Origin: Armatimonadota bacterium
GTDB taxonomy: Bacteria > Sysuimicrobiota > Sysuimicrobiia > Sysuimicrobiales > JACQTN01
Length of the DNA stretch: 7,690 nt
Direction of reading: 5' to 3'
Assembly: GCA_016210785.1 (NCBI GenBank)
Contig: JACQTN010000095.1
Span: 1-7,690, forward strand
The position numbers were made by a program, and so were the translations under genes. Every line of letters begins with the position of its first letter. Positions within the stretch are counted from its first letter, which is position 1. This document shows, one piece after another, positions 5,536 through 7,690 of the stretch. Under the pieces are notes generated by a model. That model was not told the origin of the DNA, did not search any database, and saw only the letters and a list, made by a program, of their open reading frames with translations.

Positions 5536-6216
5536 TTACCGGAGCAGAGTGAGGACCTCCCGCAGGTCGGCGATACGGCGGCACGCCGTGTCGGGGTAGC
5601 GGCCCGCCCGATCGATGAGCAGGCCCGTCATACCCAGGTCCTCCGCCGCCCGCACGTTGGGGTCCAGGTCGTCCACAAAGACCGACGCGGCCGCGGGGAC
5701 GGCGAGCGTCTCCAGGGCGAGCCGGTAGATGGCCAGGTCCGGCTTGGCGACGCCGACCACGTCGGAGATGATGATGGCATCGAGGCGCGGGGTCAGCGCC
5801 AGGCGGTCCAGCGCGGTCTGCATGGAGGGCGCGGCGTTGGAGATGAGGCCCACACGGACGCCGTCGGCGCGCAGCGTGTCCAGCGTCTTGAGCGCTTCGG
5901 GGAAGAGGAAGGCGACGTGGGGCCAGAAGCACCGCCGGAACAGGTGCGCGGCCACGGCGCCGTCGCCGTCGGCCACCCCCAGCGTGCGCGCGACGAACCG
6001 GTAGTACTCCGGCCAGATCTTCATCTCTTCGTCCAGCGTGCGCGGCCGCGGGCCGGCCAGCTCGAACCACGCGCGCGCCTTCACCGCGGCCTCTTCCACC
6101 ACGGCGCGGTCCAGGGAGATGCCGATCTCGGCCAGGGCCCCGAGCGTGCGCTCGACCCAGGGGGTGCCTGTGAGCAGTGTGTCGCCTGCATCGAAATAGA
6201 CGGCGCGGTACCGCAC
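5536..6216 (-). CDS. HAD-superfamily hydrolase with altered motif I
   Basis: This 226-residue protein is a HAD hydrolase with a helical C1 cap (about 16-95). Motif I is YFDAGDTLL with nucleophile Asp9; motif II LISNA (S126-N127); motif III Lys158 in GVAKPD; motif IV VFVDDLDPN (D182-D183). The second Asp of the usual DxD is Gly11 here, with Asp12 next to it. HAD phosphatases normally use that second Asp as general acid/base, while dehalogenases and some REG-2-like members lack it, so the reaction is uncertain: phosphatase acting on a small metabolite, or something else. The start is a GTG at 6216 with no visible Shine-Dalgarno, 51 bases after the trpA stop, so it probably depends on upstream translation. 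A role near tryptophan synthesis is suggested only by position. Confidence 0.87.
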   Translation of the reverse strand: MRYRAVYFDAGDTLLTGTPWVERTLGALAEIGISLDRAVVEEAAVKARAWFELAGPRPRTLDEEMKIWPEYYRFVARTLGVADGDGAVAAHLFRRCFWPHVAFLFPEALKTLDTLRADGVRVGLISNAAPSMQTALDRLALTPRLDAIIISDVVGVAKPDLAIYRLALETLAVPAAASVFVDDLDPNVRAAEDLGMTGLLIDRAGRYPDTACRRIADLREVLTLLR

Positions 6217-6267
6217 GGAAGTCAGGATACCATGGTTCGGGCGCGATTCACAGCCGCGGCGTGAGGT

Positions 6268-7059
6268 TCACGGAGGCGAGATCGCCGCTTTGAGGTCGCG
6301 CACGAAGCGGCACGCATCCTCCACCGGCTGCGCGGACTTCTCCATGAGGGCTACCAGCGCGCTGCCCACGATGATGCCGTCGGCGAAGGCCGCCACCTCC
6401 CGCGCCTGCTCCGGTGTGGAGATGCCGAAGCCGACCGCCACGGGAAGCCGGCTGTGCGCCTTCATCCGCGCCACCAGGTCGCGCAGGCCCTCTGCCAGCG
6501 TCTGCCGCACGCCGGTGACGCCGGTGAGCGAGACGCAGTAGATGAATCCCGTCGACCGCTCGGCGGCCAGGCGCATGCGCGCCTCCGTGCTGGTGGGCGC
6601 CACGAGAAAGATCGTGTCGAGCGCCGCCGCCCCGGCCGCGGCCACCAGCGGTTGGCCCTCGTCGGCCGGCAGGTCGGGGACGACCAGGCCGTCCAGTCCC
6701 GCCTCCACCGCGGTCCGGCAGAACCGGTCGAGCCCGTACTGCAGCAGCAGGTTGTAATAAGAAAGCAGCACCAGGGGGACCTGCGTGCGCTCGCGGCTTC
6801 GCCGGATCAGCGCGAAGAGGACGTCCAGATTCATGCCGTGCGCCAGCGCCCGGGCGCCGGCGCGCTGGTTGTCCGGTCCGTCGGCGATGGGATCGGAGAA
6901 GGGGATGCCCAGTTCCACCAGGTCGGCGCCGGCCTCCGCCAAGGCGGGGATCAGCCGCTCGGTGGTGGCCGGATCGGGGTCGCCCGCCATGACGAAGGGA
7001 ATGAGCGCGCGGCCGCCGCGGGCCGCCACCCCGGCGAAGGCCGGGCCGATGCGGCTCAT
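6268..7059 (-). CDS. trpA: Tryptophan synthase alpha subunit
   Basis: TrpA cleaves indole-3-glycerol phosphate to indole and glyceraldehyde-3-phosphate in the cytoplasm and passes indole to TrpB through the complex tunnel. The 263 residues are of normal length and begin [22 protein letters not shown] (split at 8-17 and 18-29). The catalytic pair is conserved at the same numbers as in the Salmonella enzyme: E49 in [10 protein letters not shown] and D60 in IADGP. Loop 6 reads VSLTGVTG (176-183) with T182, and the phosphate-binding GFGIS (210-214) and VGSALV (231-236) are present. Residues 63-64 are Asp-Asn where Thr-Ile is usual directly after the D60 loop. The ATG overlaps the trpB stop (ATGA), and AAGGAGA stands 5-6 bases upstream within trpB, the standard coupled trpB-trpA arrangement that keeps the subunits equal. 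Confidence 0.97.
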   Translation of the reverse strand: MSRIGPAFAGVAARGGRALIPFVMAGDPDPATTERLIPALAEAGADLVELGIPFSDPIADGPDNQRAGARALAHGMNLDVLFALIRRSRERTQVPLVLLSYYNLLLQYGLDRFCRTAVEAGLDGLVVPDLPADEGQPLVAAAGAAALDTIFLVAPTSTEARMRLAAERSTGFIYCVSLTGVTGVRQTLAEGLRDLVARMKAHSRLPVAVGFGISTPEQAREVAAFADGIIVGSALVALMEKSAQPVEDACRFVRDLKAAISPP

Positions 7060-7690
7060 CGCCGCTCTCCTTCCGCGCCATCCCGCACCAGGTGCTGTAC
7101 CGACTGCACGTCCTTGTCGCCGCGGCCGGACAGCCCCACGACGATGATCGCGTCCTTCGCCATGGCGGGCGCCAGGTGCTTCAGGTAGCCAATGGCGTGC
7201 GCCGGCTCCAGCGCAGGGATGATCCCCTCCAGGCGCGACAGCATCTGGAAACCGTCCAGGGCCTCCTCATCGGTCACCGCCGCGTAGCGGGCGCGCCCGC
7301 TGTCCTTGAGATAGGAGTGCTCGGGACCCACGCCGGGATAGTCGAGGCCCGCGGAGATGGAGTGGGTCGGCAGCACCTGGCCGCGCTCGTCCTGGATCAG
7401 GTAGGAGTAGGCGCCGTGCAGCACGCCTGGCCGTCCCGCGCACAGGGTGGCGGCGTGGGCGCCCGACGCCAGCCCGTGCCCCGCGGCCTCCACGCCGATC
7501 AACTCCACGCCGGGATCGTCCACGAAGCCACTGAACAGGCCGATGGAGTTGCTCCCGCCCCCCACACACGCCACGGCGCAGGCCGGCAGGCGCCCGGTCT
7601 CCGCCAGGATCTGTTCCCGCGCCTCCCGCCCCATCACTGCCTGGAAGGTGCGCACCATGATAGGGTAGGGGTGAGGACCCACCACCGAGC
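7056..7690 (-). CDS. trpB: Tryptophan synthase beta subunit (C-terminal 210 residues; gene runs off the right edge)
   Basis: TrpB joins indole and serine to make tryptophan, with PLP. The visible part starts inside the protein at [20 protein letters not shown], a hallmark of TrpB, so the GTG codons at 7685 and 7682 are internal valines and not starts. The phosphate-binding [10 protein letters not shown], the Glu of [11 protein letters not shown] that corresponds to Salmonella E350, and the C-terminal SGRGDKD with the Ser that contacts the pyridine nitrogen are all present. The PLP lysine, E109 and other N-terminal residues lie beyond the edge. The stop overlaps the trpA start, so the two are in one operon. 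It looks like an ordinary TrpB1-type enzyme. Confidence 0.97.
   Translation of the reverse strand, partial: SVVGPHPYPIMVRTFQAVMGREAREQILAETGRLPACAVACVGGGSNSIGLFSGFVDDPGVELIGVEAAGHGLASGAHAATLCAGRPGVLHGAYSYLIQDERGQVLPTHSISAGLDYPGVGPEHSYLKDSGRARYAAVTDEEALDGFQMLSRLEGIIPALEPAHAIGYLKHLAPAMAKDAIIVVGLSGRGDKDVQSVQHLVRDGAEGERR

Overview
The window is GC-rich, bacterial, chromosomal-looking DNA with short intergenic gaps, GTG as well as ATG starts, and strongly G/C-ending codons. A luciferase-like monooxygenase of the F420-associated type, an OGG1-type glycosylase and a trpB-trpA pair fit a GC-rich soil or sediment lineage (Chloroflexota, Actinomycetota or an uncultured phylum such as Sysuimicrobiota). 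No rRNA or other phylogenetic marker is present, so the taxonomy is a guess.

All genes except one two-gene module lie on the minus strand. From the right edge leftwards, the first block is a compact run: trpB (cut by the window edge), trpA (start overlapping the trpB stop as ATGA), a HAD-family hydrolase about 50 bases further on, and a MutT-like Nudix hydrolase 7 bases after that. A small GC hairpin follows the Nudix stop. After a 161-base gap comes a single LLM-class oxidoreductase gene (3985-4890).

The middle (about 2680-3980) holds the only plus-strand genes, a type II toxin-antitoxin module. It consists of a Phd/YefM-like antitoxin and a RelE/ParE-like toxin 18 bases apart. A good sigma-70-type promoter precedes it, with a near-perfect inverted repeat over its spacer and -10 box that is probably the autoregulatory operator. 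The flanking DNA looks like non-coding or degenerate sequence containing two inverted-repeat structures.

The left block is again minus-strand: a Tat-exported alpha/beta hydrolase (1312-2673), then a Nudix protein of the COG4112 type (500-1153). Five bases after that begins the N-terminal part of an 8-oxoguanine DNA glycosylase (494 down to the left edge), a gene cut by the window. The Nudix-ogg pair is probably one transcript and suggests a nucleotide-pool or oxidised-base maintenance theme, shared at a distance by the second Nudix protein.

I see no CRISPR array, insertion sequence, RNA gene or clear new multi-gene system. The more interesting points are the operator-promoter of the toxin-antitoxin module and the basic tail of its antitoxin, the altered catalytic motif of the HAD protein, two substitutions next to the TrpA active-site Asp, the ogg/Nudix pairing, and unexplained structure in the DNA around the toxin-antitoxin genes.
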